NCBI GenBank assembly: GCA_009693235.1
Contig: SHXR01000023.1
Location: forward strand, 1 to 56,731
Source: Betaproteobacteria bacterium
Lineage (GTDB): Bacteria > Pseudomonadota > Gammaproteobacteria > Burkholderiales > SG8-39
Length of the DNA stretch: 56,731 nucleotides
Direction of reading: 5' to 3'
The first letter of the stretch is position 1; every line of letters begins with the position of its first letter. Of the stretch, positions 1 to 9,763 are shown piece after piece. The notes under the pieces were generated by a model. It searched no databases and was not told the DNA's origin. It saw nothing but the letters and a program-made list of their open reading frames with translations. The position numbers were made by a program, and so were the translations under genes.

Positions 1-162
1 CCCAAAGACACACGCCATCGCCTCAATCGCGCTCGACCAATCGGCACTCAGCCACCGCACAATCGGTCCCGGTTACACTGCCGGTCCAATCAACCATCGA
101 CTTCCCGCTCGACTCGTTCAGGATCAAACCTGAATTGGAAACGGCTCCTTATCCCACGTCCT

Positions 163-2076
163 ATGACCGACGCATTGCACCGTATCACCCAGTTGCGCAA
201 CCAGACCGCTCCCGGCCTGCTTGCCTTGCATGCGCGCGCGAAACCCGCGTCCGTCGCATTCCGCTCGAAGCATCTTGGCCTCTACCGTGAGCGCACCTGG
301 CGTGACTACAGTGTGCTGGCCGGTCGCGCCGCGCAGACCCTCGCCAAGCTTGGACTGTCGCGTGGTGAGCGGATCGCGATCATGGGTGATGCGTGTGAGG
401 AATGGATCGTCATCGATCAGGCCGCACAGGCGCTTGGCGCGATTGTCTATGGCATCTATCCGACTGCCTCGATCGCCGAGTTAGAGTTCCAGATGGTCAA
501 TGGCGGGGCGACCATCTTTGTCGCCGAAAATCAGCAGTATGTCGACAAGATCTTGCCGATCGTGGCGCGCCTACCCTGCCTGCGCCACATCGTGGTGATC
601 GACACCACTGCCATGTTCAGCTACGCACATCCGATGATCGCGTCCTACTCCGCACTGACCGCCGCCGCCAATCTAACCGATGATCGAGCACTCGCATTGT
701 TTGCGCATCACGCGGCACAAATCAGTCCGGCCGATCCGGCCTTCATCGTCTACACCTCAGGGACCACTGGGCATCCCAAGGGCGCATTGATCACCCACGG
801 CCGTCACTTGGCCGCCTGCGCCACGATCGTCGAACACTATCCGACGCTTGCCCAGCAAGCGCACCGCACGGTCGTCTACCTGCCGCTCTGTCACATTCTC
901 GGCCGGGACGTTGCAGTGACGATGCCGCTCATCTCAGGCGTCGTGCCCCATTTCGGCGAGAGCGTCGATGCGCTGGGCGAAACCTTCTTCGATGTGGCGC
1001 CAACGCTGCTCTTTACCGTCCCGCGCTATTTGCAGAAATTCGCCTCGCAAGTATTGGTGAGCGTTGGCTCCAGTTCCAAAGCCAAGCGCGCGGTCTACGA
1101 ATGGGCGATGGACATCGGCCGGCGCCATGCGCGGGACCGCTGGGAACGCGGATGCACCTCGACGATTGCCTATGAAGTGGCACGCGCCATGGCCTTCAAG
1201 CCGCTGCTCAATAAGCTGGGCCTCGACCAGCTTGAACTGGTGATTGCAGGCGGCGCGGCGATGCCCACCGAGACCACCGCACTGTGGCAAATCTGGGGCG
1301 TCAACGTCGTCGAAATCTATGGCCAGACGGAAGAGGCCGGTGCGATTATTGCCGGCCAGACGAGCCCGTTTCCACGCCCCGGCAACGTCGGAACGCCTGC
1401 GACGGGGGTCGACATCAAGTTGGACGATGACGGCCAGATTCTCGTTCGCACGCTAGATCACTTCGAAGGCTACTGGGAAAACGACACCGCAACCGGTGAA
1501 GTGCTGGGGGACGACGGTTGGATTCGCACCGGCGATATCGGCGAATGGATGCCTGCCACGGCGACCAATACAGGCGAACGTGGCGCAAGCCTTCGCCTGG
1601 TGGATCGTGCCCGCGATTTCATCGTCACCACCGGCGGCAAAACCCTCTCACCGTCATTCATCGAGAACCTTCTTCGCTCAAGCCCCTATATCGGCGAAGC
1701 GATCGTGTTTGGTCATAACCGCAAGTACTTGACCGCGCTCATCGAGATCGATTTCGATACCGTTGCCGATTGGGCACGCACGCACGGCATCCTCTACACC
1801 GGCTTTGCCAACCTCATCGAAAGCGCGCGCGTCGTGCAATTAATGCAAAGCGAAATCGACAAGGCCAATGCCGAGTTGGCGCGGGTGGAAACGATCAAGG
1901 CGTTCAGAATCCTGCCGAAAACACTCGACCCGGAAGAAGAAGGCGAACCGGTCACGCCCACCAGAAAAGTAAAGCGGACACTCATGTATCAGCGATTCGA
2001 AGCGCTGATCGAGTCGATGTATGATGACCGCGAAGAACGCCTCGTTGCAGCGGGGGCGGGCGATGTGTTGCGCTGA
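163..2076 (+). CDS. AMP-dependent acyl-CoA synthetase (long-chain or aromatic acid CoA ligase type)
   Basis: A 637-residue adenylate-forming enzyme that would activate a carboxylic acid to its CoA thioester with ATP. The P-loop YTSGTTGHPKG starts near residue 197. EIYGQTEEAG and GWIRTGDIGEW follow in the usual order, and the C-terminal subdomain ends near PTRKVKRTL. The length fits the long-chain acyl-CoA synthetase branch, but members of this branch placed in front of Liv-type transporters often act on aromatic or branched acids. It is followed 42 bases later by a periplasmic binding protein and a full ABC transporter, so uptake and CoA activation of the same compound is the likely logic. 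The substrate cannot be read from sequence. No lesion is seen. Confidence 0.9.
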   Translation: MTDALHRITQLRNQTAPGLLALHARAKPASVAFRSKHLGLYRERTWRDYSVLAGRAAQTLAKLGLSRGERIAIMGDACEEWIVIDQAAQALGAIVYGIYPTASIAELEFQMVNGGATIFVAENQQYVDKILPIVARLPCLRHIVVIDTTAMFSYAHPMIASYSALTAAANLTDDRALALFAHHAAQISPADPAFIVYTSGTTGHPKGALITHGRHLAACATIVEHYPTLAQQAHRTVVYLPLCHILGRDVAVTMPLISGVVPHFGESVDALGETFFDVAPTLLFTVPRYLQKFASQVLVSVGSSSKAKRAVYEWAMDIGRRHARDRWERGCTSTIAYEVARAMAFKPLLNKLGLDQLELVIAGGAAMPTETTALWQIWGVNVVEIYGQTEEAGAIIAGQTSPFPRPGNVGTPATGVDIKLDDDGQILVRTLDHFEGYWENDTATGEVLGDDGWIRTGDIGEWMPATATNTGERGASLRLVDRARDFIVTTGGKTLSPSFIENLLRSSPYIGEAIVFGHNRKYLTALIEIDFDTVADWARTHGILYTGFANLIESARVVQLMQSEIDKANAELARVETIKAFRILPKTLDPEEEGEPVTPTRKVKRTLMYQRFEALIESMYDDREERLVAAGAGDVLR

Positions 2077-2118
2077 GTCCAAAACAATTTTTCGACGTAA
2101 TTTCGAGGAGGGTTGCCG

Positions 2119-3288
2119 ATGTCGAAGCACACGTGGATGCGGGTGGGTGGTGTCGCGCTGGCGGCCATCGCATCGATCGCTCATGCGCAAGACGCCTATG
2201 TGGTGGGAGTGAGTGCTGCCATGACCGGACCATCGGCCAGCACCTATGCACCGGTAGTCGACGCGTTAAAGGCCTATCTCGACAACGTGAATAGCAAAGG
2301 TGGCATCAACGGCAAACAGGTGCGCCTCGTCATTCAGGACAACCAAGGCGAGCCATCGAAGGCGGCCGCCGATGCGAAGAAACTCGTCGCGCAGGACAAG
2401 GTGCTGATGCTCATCAACACCAGTCTGTCGTCCACCTATGCGCCGATGGTGAGCGAGTCGAAGCGCGCCAATGTGCCGCTCTACTATGCAGGCGCAGTGT
2501 GTCCGGCTGAAACGATGCCGCCCGCCGATCCGCTGCAATTCTGTTCGACCGCGTTCAGCGCGAGCCTGGATTCACAGGCATCGGTCAATTTCATCAAGGA
2601 TTCTGCCAAGGAGCCGGTGCGCATCGGCTTTGCATCGATGGCGATTCCGGTCGCGCGTGCCGGGATCGAGCAGGCCGAAGTCGTTGCGAAATCGTTGGGC
2701 ATGACCGTCGTCGAAAAGCAAATCACCCCACCGCCAACCCCTGACTACACGCCGTTCGCAACCAAGCTGAAGGAAGCCAACCCGAATTGGGTATTTTCTT
2801 GGTCGCCGTGGGTTTCCCAGGTGCGCACTTTCGAGGCATTGCGGCGGCTCGGTTGGGACGGTCGCTACGTCACCTGGGCACATATCAATGCGGAAGACGA
2901 ACTGGCGCGCCTGAAAGACAGCGAGTTCTACGTAATCGGCACCAACGCGCTCCTGGTGGATAACGTACCGATGCATGCGGAGATTCGCGCCGTCACGCAT
3001 CGCGCGAACTTGAAGTATCCGGCCTCGTATCTCACCGAGGGATTCATTACCGGCATGGTGGTGGAAGAAGCACTCCGTAAAACAGCCTGGCCACCGACCC
3101 CCGCCAAGGTGTTGGCCGCCATGAACAATCTCAAGGTGGATCTCAAGGGACTGCGCGGCGGCTCCCTCGAATGGACCAAGGACAATCACTTCCGTACCCG
3201 CCAGCATTACCGGGTTTGGAAGTGGGACACCGCCAAAAATGATGTGGTGCGGGTGCGGGACTGGGTCGCCGTCGATGTGAAACAGTAA
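2119..3288 (+). CDS. Liv-type ABC transporter periplasmic binding protein
   Basis: About 389 residues with a signal peptide ending near AIASIAHAQD, then a Leu/Ile/Val-binding fold (Peripla_BP_6) recognised from YVVGVSAAMTGPSAS and the lobe-2 region IGFASMAIPVARAGIEQ. The ATG at 2119 is chosen because AGGAGG lies 7 nt upstream (2106-2111); an in-frame TTG at 2113 would sit on that site. It would capture the solute in the periplasm for the permeases and ATPases downstream. With an acyl-CoA ligase on one side and gentisate dioxygenase on the other, an aromatic or other organic acid is a more likely ligand than an amino acid. The stop codon TAA is the first base triplet of a dispersed repeat that follows. 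Confidence 0.9.
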   Translation: MSKHTWMRVGGVALAAIASIAHAQDAYVVGVSAAMTGPSASTYAPVVDALKAYLDNVNSKGGINGKQVRLVIQDNQGEPSKAAADAKKLVAQDKVLMLINTSLSSTYAPMVSESKRANVPLYYAGAVCPAETMPPADPLQFCSTAFSASLDSQASVNFIKDSAKEPVRIGFASMAIPVARAGIEQAEVVAKSLGMTVVEKQITPPPTPDYTPFATKLKEANPNWVFSWSPWVSQVRTFEALRRLGWDGRYVTWAHINAEDELARLKDSEFYVIGTNALLVDNVPMHAEIRAVTHRANLKYPASYLTEGFITGMVVEEALRKTAWPPTPAKVLAAMNNLKVDLKGLRGGSLEWTKDNHFRTRQHYRVWKWDTAKNDVVRVRDWVAVDVKQ

Positions 3289-3298
3289 GGGAATCCCC

Positions 3299-3393
3299 GC
3301 ACAAGGGGGCTCGCTTCCTGTAACTACCTGACTCCCTAACTTCCTGAATCTTAGAGCACGCTGATTACGCGGGATAGCTTAATCAGCGTTTCC
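3299..3393 (-). repeat. Dispersed two-hairpin repeat, copy 1 (inverted relative to copies 2 and 3)
   Basis: Read on the minus strand, it holds the inverted repeat CGCTGATT...AATCAGCG, the spacer AAGCTATCCCGCGT, then GTTACAGGAAGCGAGCCCCC. The same order occurs at 40198-40284 and 47039-47125. In this copy the middle segment is longer because a short motif (TCAGG-AGTTA) is present twice, and the second hairpin is decayed. The copy begins directly after the binding-protein stop, so conserved end bases TAAGG supply that stop codon. It separates the binding-protein gene from the permease genes. Confidence 0.75.
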
Positions 3394-3439
3394 TAACCGT
3401 TATCGTGGCACATTTTTTTCTCTTCGGCGGTGGCAGACG

Positions 3440-4312
3440 TTGCAGCTTACGATCAATATCGTCGTTCTCGCCGCGATTTACGCGCTGATCTGTTGCGGCT
3501 ATGTACTGATCTATCGCGTATCGCGCGTCATGTCGCTCGCCCATGGCGAGCTGATGATGCTGGGCGCTTACGGACTGTTCGCGACCGCAGGAACGTTCTC
3601 AGGTCATCCGCTCATCGCCATCGCGGTGGCAGCGGTGCTGGCAACGATGGTAGGCGTGCTGGTGTACGTCGCACTGATGCGCAGCATGACGGGCGAAGCG
3701 GTCCTCGCTGCGGTCCTCGCCACCATTGCACTGGGAATTTTCCTACGTGGCGCCATGGTGCTGGTGTGGTCAGCGCAGGAACAGCATCCGATCCGATTGC
3801 TGGGTTGGACCAATAGCGCGGTATCGATCGGTGAGACGGCCAGGATCTCTGCAGCCGCCCTCGTGTTGGTGGTCGTCACCGCATTGGCGTATCTGAGTCT
3901 CTATTTTTTCCTCAAGTACACGGTGTGGGGCATTCGCATGCGCGCGGCCGGTCAGAATCCGCTGCTCGCCGCCCAACGCGGGATCGGACTGCACGGCATC
4001 TATGCGCTCGCATGGGCGTTGGCCACATTCACTGGTGGCATCGCCGGTATGCTGATCGCAAGCGATACCGCCCTCGACCAGACCATGATCATCATCGGTT
4101 TGAAAGCCTTCCCCGCCGCACTGGTCGGTGGATTGGATAGCCTGCTTGGCGCCCTCATCGGATCATTGATCGTCGCAGCCGCTGAAGTGCTGATGATCCA
4201 TTACATCGATCCGTTACTGGCCGATGTGGTGCCATTCTTCGTTTTGTTAGTGTTTCTCATCGTGCGTCCGTGGGGTCTTTATGGCTCCAAGGAAGAACTG
4301 GATCGCGTCTGA
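3440..4312 (+). CDS. Liv-type ABC permease (LivH-like)
   Basis: A 290-residue polytopic membrane protein of the LivH family, with the typical opening NIVVLAAIYALICCGYVLIYR, the early motif SLAHGELMMLGAY and a late segment GLKAFPAALVGGLDS that matches LivH domain logic. It forms the translocation channel together with the next gene. The start is a TTG, with no ATG nearby in frame and only a weak purine stretch upstream; this is the least certain start of the operon. It is 151 bases from the binding-protein gene because a dispersed repeat is inserted between them, and only 2 bases from the next permease. Confidence 0.9.
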   Translation: MQLTINIVVLAAIYALICCGYVLIYRVSRVMSLAHGELMMLGAYGLFATAGTFSGHPLIAIAVAAVLATMVGVLVYVALMRSMTGEAVLAAVLATIALGIFLRGAMVLVWSAQEQHPIRLLGWTNSAVSIGETARISAAALVLVVVTALAYLSLYFFLKYTVWGIRMRAAGQNPLLAAQRGIGLHGIYALAWALATFTGGIAGMLIASDTALDQTMIIIGLKAFPAALVGGLDSLLGALIGSLIVAAAEVLMIHYIDPLLADVVPFFVLLVFLIVRPWGLYGSKEELDRV

Positions 4313-4314
4313 CG

Positions 4315-5382
4315 ATGCCCAGCGCGTCCGGCTATTTTCGCACCCACTACGGTGAAGACACGCGCCTCCTCGATACACGCACCAAGCGAGTGTGCTACGC
4401 TCTGCTGGTTGTCATCCTCGTGGCTTTGCCATTCGTTGCATCGGCTTTTCTGCTTGATCTCGCCAATCAGGTCTATCTCGCGATCATCGGCGCGGTCGCC
4501 CTGATGCTGCTCACCGGCTATGCGGGCCAGATCTCGCTAGGCCATGCAGGGTTGATGGCAGCCGGCGCATTCACCGCCGGCATCTTGTTCAAGGAGGTGA
4601 ACGCGCCCTTTTGGATTACGTTGCCCGCATCGGGTCTGGTCGGCGCGACGATCGGCGTGATCTTCGGCCTGCCAAGCCTGCGCTTGCGCGGTCTCTATCT
4701 CGCCGTAAGCACGCTGGCGCTCCACTTCATCGTGATCTACGCGGGCGGCGAGTACGAGACCAAGCGCGGCTTTTCGACCGGCGTCATCATCGCTCCGCCG
4801 CGCATCGGCAGCTGGACGTTGGAAGATCCGATCGCCTGGTATTTCGTGCTGGGTCTGTTTGCCGCGGCGGCGCTGCTGTTCGGTCTCAATCTCCTGCGCA
4901 GCCGCACCGGCCGCGCATGGCGCGCGATCCGTGGTCGCGAAACGGTCGCCGAAGCCCTTGGCATCCCGGTCGCGCGTTACAAGCTGGCGGCGTTCGTGGT
5001 GAGTTCGATGATGACCTCGGTCGCCGGCTGCCTTTTCGCCTACTACCGGGGCTTCGTTTCTGCCGAGGCGTTTTCGCTGTTTCTGACCATTCAATACGTC
5101 GCGATGGTCATCATCGGCGGCATAGGTTCGATGCTGGGTGCGGTGCTGGGGGCCGTGTTCGTGGTGCTCTTCCCCTACGCGATCGAAGCATTGACGCAGG
5201 TGCTGCCGACCCCCGCTGCGTGGGCGAATGCCGTGTTCGCGATCAACTACGCGGCGTTTGGTCTGGTGATGATTCTGTTCCTGCTGTTCGAGCCGCAGGG
5301 TCTGGTGGGCATCTGGCGGCGCATTCAGAACTATTTTCTGCTGTGGCCGTTCAAGCAGGCGCCGTTGTCGAAGGGACGTTGA
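4315..5382 (+). CDS. Liv-type ABC permease (LivM-like)
   Basis: About 355 residues, LivM family, with the hallmark LLTGYAGQISLGHAGLMAAG near the first third and GIGSMLGAVLGAVFVV near the end. It pairs with the LivH-like protein to make the inner-membrane channel. The ATG at 4315 follows the upstream stop by 2 bases and is preferred over the in-frame start at 4270, which would overlap the previous gene by 43 bases. The N-terminus carries an extra hydrophilic stretch before the first membrane segment, which is common in LivM. The stop is one base before the next start, so translation is probably coupled. Confidence 0.9.
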   Translation: MPSASGYFRTHYGEDTRLLDTRTKRVCYALLVVILVALPFVASAFLLDLANQVYLAIIGAVALMLLTGYAGQISLGHAGLMAAGAFTAGILFKEVNAPFWITLPASGLVGATIGVIFGLPSLRLRGLYLAVSTLALHFIVIYAGGEYETKRGFSTGVIIAPPRIGSWTLEDPIAWYFVLGLFAAAALLFGLNLLRSRTGRAWRAIRGRETVAEALGIPVARYKLAAFVVSSMMTSVAGCLFAYYRGFVSAEAFSLFLTIQYVAMVIIGGIGSMLGAVLGAVFVVLFPYAIEALTQVLPTPAAWANAVFAINYAAFGLVMILFLLFEPQGLVGIWRRIQNYFLLWPFKQAPLSKGR

Positions 5383-5383
5383 C

Positions 5384-6184
5384 ATGGCGGACGCGCTGCT
5401 GGTCGTTGAGCAACTCGAAGTCGTCTACCAGCGCGTCATTACCGCTGTGCAAGGCGTGTCGCTTCGGGTCGAGAAAGGCCAGATCGTTGCGCTCCTTGGC
5501 ACCAACGGCGCCGGCAAGACGACCACGCTTAGGGCGATCTCCGGATTCATCGGCATGGACGATGCGCGCGTCACCGAAGGCACCGTCACCTACAAAGGCG
5601 AGCGGATCGAGAATCTGCCGCCGCACGGGGTCACATCGCTTGGCATCGTGTTAGTGCCTGAGCGCCAAAAGGTCTTCGAGAACCTGACCGTTGCCGAGAA
5701 TCTTGACGCCAATGTCGCGCGCGTTGTGAAAGGATTTGATCGCAAGCGGCTGGCCGCGTCGGTCTACGAGTATTTCCCGGCGCTGGCACGCTTACGCAGC
5801 CGCGAAGCCGGGTACTTGAGCGGCGGCGAACGCCAGATGCTCGGCATCGGCGCAGCGCTCATGTGTGCGCCTGAGATGCTGCTGGTCGATGAGTTATCGC
5901 TTGGCCTGTCGCCCATCATGGTGTCTGAATTGATGCAACGGCTGCTCGCGATTCGCCGCGAACTGGGCACCACGATCCTGCTGGTAGAGCAAAACGCCCA
6001 GGTCGCACTCGACATCGCCGATTACGGATACGTCATCGAAAACGGCCGCATCGTGTTGGACGGCACGCCTGAGCGCTTGTCAAGCCATCAAGACATCAAG
6101 GAATTCTATTTGGGTGGCGGCAGCACGCGGCGCAGTTATCGCGATGTAAAGCAATATCGGCGCAGCAGGCGGTGGTATGGGTAA
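5384..6184 (+). CDS. Liv-type ABC ATPase (LivF-like)
   Basis: A 266-residue ABC ATPase. Walker A GTNGAGKTT lies at residues 39-47, the signature LSGGERQM in the middle third and the Walker B region MLLVDELSLGLSP after it. The pattern VLVPERQKVFENLTV is typical of LivF-type subunits. It powers transport with the neighbouring LivG-like ATPase. The C-terminus has an unusual basic tail (YRDVKQYRRSRRWYG) beyond the normal LivF end, and its last codons overlap the start of the next gene by 8 bases. Confidence 0.9.
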   Translation: MADALLVVEQLEVVYQRVITAVQGVSLRVEKGQIVALLGTNGAGKTTTLRAISGFIGMDDARVTEGTVTYKGERIENLPPHGVTSLGIVLVPERQKVFENLTVAENLDANVARVVKGFDRKRLAASVYEYFPALARLRSREAGYLSGGERQMLGIGAALMCAPEMLLVDELSLGLSPIMVSELMQRLLAIRRELGTTILLVEQNAQVALDIADYGYVIENGRIVLDGTPERLSSHQDIKEFYLGGGSTRRSYRDVKQYRRSRRWYG

Positions 6185-6959
6185 TGCGGCGCCTGCCACC
6201 TTGAGCCTGCGCAACGTGTCGCTCTCGTTCGGCGGACTGCGCGTGTTGAACGATGTCTCGTTCGATGCGGATCCTGGCAAGTTGCTGGCCCTGATCGGCC
6301 CCAACGGCGCGGGCAAAACGAGCGTCCTCAATTGTATTTGCGGCATCTACAAGCCCAATGTCGGAATCATCCGTTTCAACGAGCGTGACATCGCACGCGG
6401 CAAGCCCCATGAGATCGCGGCAGCCGGCGTCGCGCGCACCTTCCAGCATGGCGAGTTGTTCCCGCACATGTCGGTCCTCGATAACCTGATGGTCGGCCGT
6501 CACGCCAAGATGACCTCCGGCGTCGCAGCGGGCGCCTTGTTCACTCGCCGCGTGCGGGATGAAGAAGCGACGCATCGTCGGGCGATTGAAGAAATTCTCG
6601 AATTCGTCGAGTTGGAACGGATTCGCCATCAGCCGGTTGGCGACTTACCGTTCGGCGTGCAAAAAATCGTTGGCTTTGCCCGCGCACTCGCACTCGACCC
6701 AAAGATTCTACTGCTGGATGAACCGTCTGCCGGCCTCAATCGGGAGGAACGCGAAGACCTCGCGCGACATATCCTTCGCATTCGTCACGAGCTTGGCATC
6801 ACGATGATCTGGGTCGAACATGATATGCAGATGGTCGCCGATCTGGCCGATCGTCTGTATGTGCTGAGTTATGGCGAGTTCCTGGCCGAAGGATCGCCGC
6901 AACAGGTGTTGGGCGATCCCAAGGTCATCGCGGCCTATCTTGGCCGAGCGCATGGATAA
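6177..6959 (+). CDS. Liv-type ABC ATPase (LivG-like)
   Basis: A 260-residue ABC ATPase with Walker A GPNGAGKTS at residues 41-49 and Walker B ILLLDEPSAGL. As in other LivG proteins the signature motif is altered (LPFGVQKI in place of LSGGQ). VARTFQHGELFPHMSVLDN is the LivG Q-loop region. It starts inside the 3' end of the LivF-like gene, so the two ATPases are translationally coupled. It completes a transporter with two permeases, two ATPases and a binding protein. Gentisate dioxygenase follows 55 bases later. Confidence 0.9.
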   Translation: MGNAAPATLSLRNVSLSFGGLRVLNDVSFDADPGKLLALIGPNGAGKTSVLNCICGIYKPNVGIIRFNERDIARGKPHEIAAAGVARTFQHGELFPHMSVLDNLMVGRHAKMTSGVAAGALFTRRVRDEEATHRRAIEEILEFVELERIRHQPVGDLPFGVQKIVGFARALALDPKILLLDEPSAGLNREEREDLARHILRIRHELGITMIWVEHDMQMVADLADRLYVLSYGEFLAEGSPQQVLGDPKVIAAYLGRAHG

Positions 6960-7014
6960 CCTGAAGTGCCAAAGGGTATGATTTCAACCTACGTAAGCAA
7001 TCCAGGAGATCCCC

Positions 7015-8061
7015 ATGTCTGCCGTCCTGAAGTCCAACGAACAAGCCGAACGTAAGGCCTATTACGACAAGATCGGTAAGGCCGATGTCGCGCCGCTATG
7101 GGAAGTCCTGCATGGGCTTGTCATCAAGGAGCCCAAATCGCCCTGCCAGCCGGCGATCTGGAAATGGCAGCAGATGCGTCCCTGGATCATGGAATCCGGG
7201 CAACTGATCACCGCCGAAGAAGCGGAGCGGCGCGTGCTGATCCTGGAAAATCCGGGCGTGCGCGGCAAATCGCGCATCACCAACAGCCTCTATGCCGGTC
7301 TGCAACTGATTCTTCCTGGCGAAATTGCCCGCGCGCATCGGCATACACAATCGGCGCTGCGCTTTGTCATCGAAGGCAAGGGCGCCTACACCACGGTTGA
7401 CGGCGAACGGGTGAACATGACGCCGGGCGATTTCATCATCACGCCGTCCTGGTGTTGGCACGATCACGGCAATCCGGGCAACGAGCCGGTGATCTGGCTG
7501 GACGGCCTCGATGTGCAAATCGTGGAATTGCTCGATGCGCAATTCATGGAACGCCCCGATGAGAAATCGCAGAAGACCCGTGGCACCGCAGGCTCAGCGC
7601 TCGCGCGCTTCGGTCAGACGATGTTGCCGCTCAACTATAAAGCCTCCACGAGCACGTCGCCGCTGTTTTGGTATCCCTACGACCGCTCACGCGGCGCGCT
7701 GGAGGAGTTGAAGGGGGCTGAAGATCCGCACCCATCGCACGGCTGGAAGTTGCAGTATGTGAACCCTGCAAACGGCAAGTCCGCGATGCCCACCATCGGC
7801 ACGTATCTGCAAATGCTGCCGAAGAATTTTCGCGGCAAGAACTATCGGGCGACCGATGCCACCGCCTTTACCGTCATGGAAGGAACGGGCAAGGTCATCA
7901 TCGGCGATCGCACGTTCGAGTACGAACCGAAGGACGTGTTCATTGCGCCGTCATGGATCAACTATCGATTCGAGACGACAGCGGAATCGGTGATCTTCTC
8001 GTTCTCCGATCGCCCGGTGCAGCAAGCGCTCGATCTATGGCGCGAGCAGGACGCGGCGTAG
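7015..8061 (+). CDS. gtdA: Gentisate 1,2-dioxygenase
   Basis: A 348-residue bicupin that opens the ring of gentisate (2,5-dihydroxybenzoate) to maleylpyruvate using Fe(II) and O2. The N-terminal cupin shows the metal site HRHTQSALRFVIEG (His108, His110) and WCWHDHGN (His149). The second cupin (AFTVMEGTGKVIIGDRTFEY) is a degenerate structural domain. AGGAG lies just upstream of the ATG. Length and motifs fit the family well. The maleylpyruvate isomerase and fumarylpyruvate hydrolase expected next in the pathway are not in this window. The transporter and CoA ligase upstream suggest that the operon feeds an aromatic acid towards gentisate. Confidence 0.92.
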   Translation: MSAVLKSNEQAERKAYYDKIGKADVAPLWEVLHGLVIKEPKSPCQPAIWKWQQMRPWIMESGQLITAEEAERRVLILENPGVRGKSRITNSLYAGLQLILPGEIARAHRHTQSALRFVIEGKGAYTTVDGERVNMTPGDFIITPSWCWHDHGNPGNEPVIWLDGLDVQIVELLDAQFMERPDEKSQKTRGTAGSALARFGQTMLPLNYKASTSTSPLFWYPYDRSRGALEELKGAEDPHPSHGWKLQYVNPANGKSAMPTIGTYLQMLPKNFRGKNYRATDATAFTVMEGTGKVIIGDRTFEYEPKDVFIAPSWINYRFETTAESVIFSFSDRPVQQALDLWREQDAA

Positions 8062-8086
8062 CGGCGCATGCCAAGGCGGCAGCGCG

Positions 8087-9030
8087 CTACTCCGCCTTGA
8101 TGTTCGCCGCGCGAATCACCTGCCCAACCTTCTCTGACATCGCCCGCACATAGGCGACGAATTCTTCCGGCGAATTGCCGCCTGGGTCGAGCATCATTTC
8201 ATCCAGACGTTTCTTGAAGTCTGCCGTATTAATCGCGCCGGCCAGCTCACGATTGAGCTGCCGCACGATTTCCGCTGGCGTCCCGGCGGGCACGAATGCG
8301 CCCAACCAGCCGGTCACCTCAAAACCGGGAAGGACTTCCGCCATTGCCGGAACGTCTGGCAAGCGCGGATTTCGGCCGCTACTCACCACCGCAAGCGGTC
8401 TCAGCTTGCCGGTGTTCTTCGCGACCAACAGCGGTGATTCGAAAATCATATCGACCTAACCCGACATCACATCGGGCAGTGGCGAATTCTTATAGGGCAC
8501 ATGCAGGAGATCGATGCCGGCCGCCTGCTTGAACATTTCACCGATGATGTGCGAAACATGCCCGGAGCCATACGATGCGAAAGTGAATCTGCCCGGTTGC
8601 TTACGCGCAGATTCGATCAATTCCTGCACTGATCTTGCCTCCACTTTTGGGCTCACGACCAAAAGGGGCGCGCCGGTGTAGAGAAGCGTGACCGACGTGA
8701 AATCCTTGCGCGGATCGAAGGGCAGTTTGTAGAGGTGTTGGTTGGCTGTAAAGATCCCGCTCGCACCGATCAGCACGGTGTAGCCATCGGCGGGCGCTTT
8801 GGCAACGAGGTCGGCCCCGATGTTGCCGCCCGCACCGGGCCGGTTATCGACAACCACCGTTTGCTTCATCGACTGCGTCAGCTTTTCAGCCAGCATGCGC
8901 GCCATGATGTCACCCGCGTTGCCGGGGAAAATAGCACGACAAAGCGGATCGGTTTGACCGGATAGGGTTCGGCTGCTCCGGCCAAGGCATGAAGCCCCAG
9001 AATCAATGCGGTAATGATCCGGCCGAACAT
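8087..9030 (-). pseudogene. Broken Bug/TctC-family solute-binding protein
   Basis: The fragments together give a typical Bug protein: signal peptide MFGRIITALILGLHALAGAA, then VVVDNRPGAGGNIGADLVAK and PADGYTVLIGA. Two lesions are visible. Near 8930 the reading frame changes after KPIRFVV. The total of 944 nt is one base short of 315 codons, so a 1-nt deletion fits. At 8456-8458 an in-frame TAG sits in MSG*VDMIFESPL, where the family usually has Q, so CAG to TAG is likely. The ATG at 9028-9030 overlaps the stop of the SDR gene, so this was the last gene of a three-gene operon. It would have bound a carboxylate in the periplasm. Confidence 0.85.
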
Positions 9031-9761
9031 CAGCGAGTCCTGGTCTTCAGCCAATCATCGGCGCCGATCCATTCGTCATGGCGTTGGCACGATGGCAGCG
9101 CCAGCTCGACGAAAAGCGGTGCGATGTCGTCTGGTGTCTTCAAAGTCATCGGATCCTCATCGGGTGCGGCGCGGGCGCGCATCTCGGTACGCGTCGCACC
9201 GGGGCTCACCGTGTTGATCTTGATGGGTGTCCCTTTACCCTCGATGCCGTAAATTCGCGCCACGGCTTCAAGTGCTGCTTTCGACGCGGCGTACGAACCG
9301 GTCCCGACCTTTGCGTTCGTCGCGACCGCTGCACTCAGGAAAATAACCCGACCTGCATCGGATTTGCGCAGCAGGGGATCAAGCCCTTGCAATAGTTGCA
9401 GGTTCGCATGGACATTGATCTGGAATGTCTGTCGCCAGACATCGAGCGGATATTTGATCACTGGCTGCCGTGCGCCAAGCGACGCGCCGTTGGCCACGAA
9501 GACGTCAAGGCGTGCAAAGCTTCGCACGATTTACTCGATCGCGACCTGAATGGAATCGGGCCGTTCGAGATCGAGCGCAAGCGCGCTTGCTTTGCCGCCG
9601 TTACTCTTGATATCCGCTACAACGCGGTCAAGCGCCGCCATATTGCGTCCAGCGAGGATGCATTGCGCACCCTCGTGCGCGTATTCCTTAGCGATGGCCA
9701 ATCCAATCCCGCGATTGGCGCCGGTGACGAGCGCGATCCGCCCTTCGAGTTGTCTCACCAT
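9030..9761 (-). pseudogene. Short-chain dehydrogenase/reductase with one premature stop
   Basis: An SDR of about 243 codons. The cofactor site TGANRGIGLAIAKEYA lies near the N-terminus, the catalytic tetrad region includes FLSAAVATN and YAASKAALE, and the C-terminus is complete. The frame is interrupted only by TAA at 9531-9533 in VAIE*IVRSFARLD. A single C-to-T change from CAA (Gln) would explain it, and no frameshift is needed. The gene starts 2 bases after the CMD-family stop and its stop overlaps the start of the Bug gene. Without the C-terminal two thirds, which carry the catalytic residues, the product would be inactive. Confidence 0.85.
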
Positions 9762-9763
9762 GC

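Noticed and set aside
1..162. A coding end or start before the acyl-CoA synthetase
   Set aside because: No frame with a recognisable motif or good start was found in the first 162 bases.
4537..5385. A 282-codon minus-strand frame opposite livM
   Set aside because: Translation is Arg/Gln/His-rich and lacks any family resemblance; LivM is clear on the other strand.
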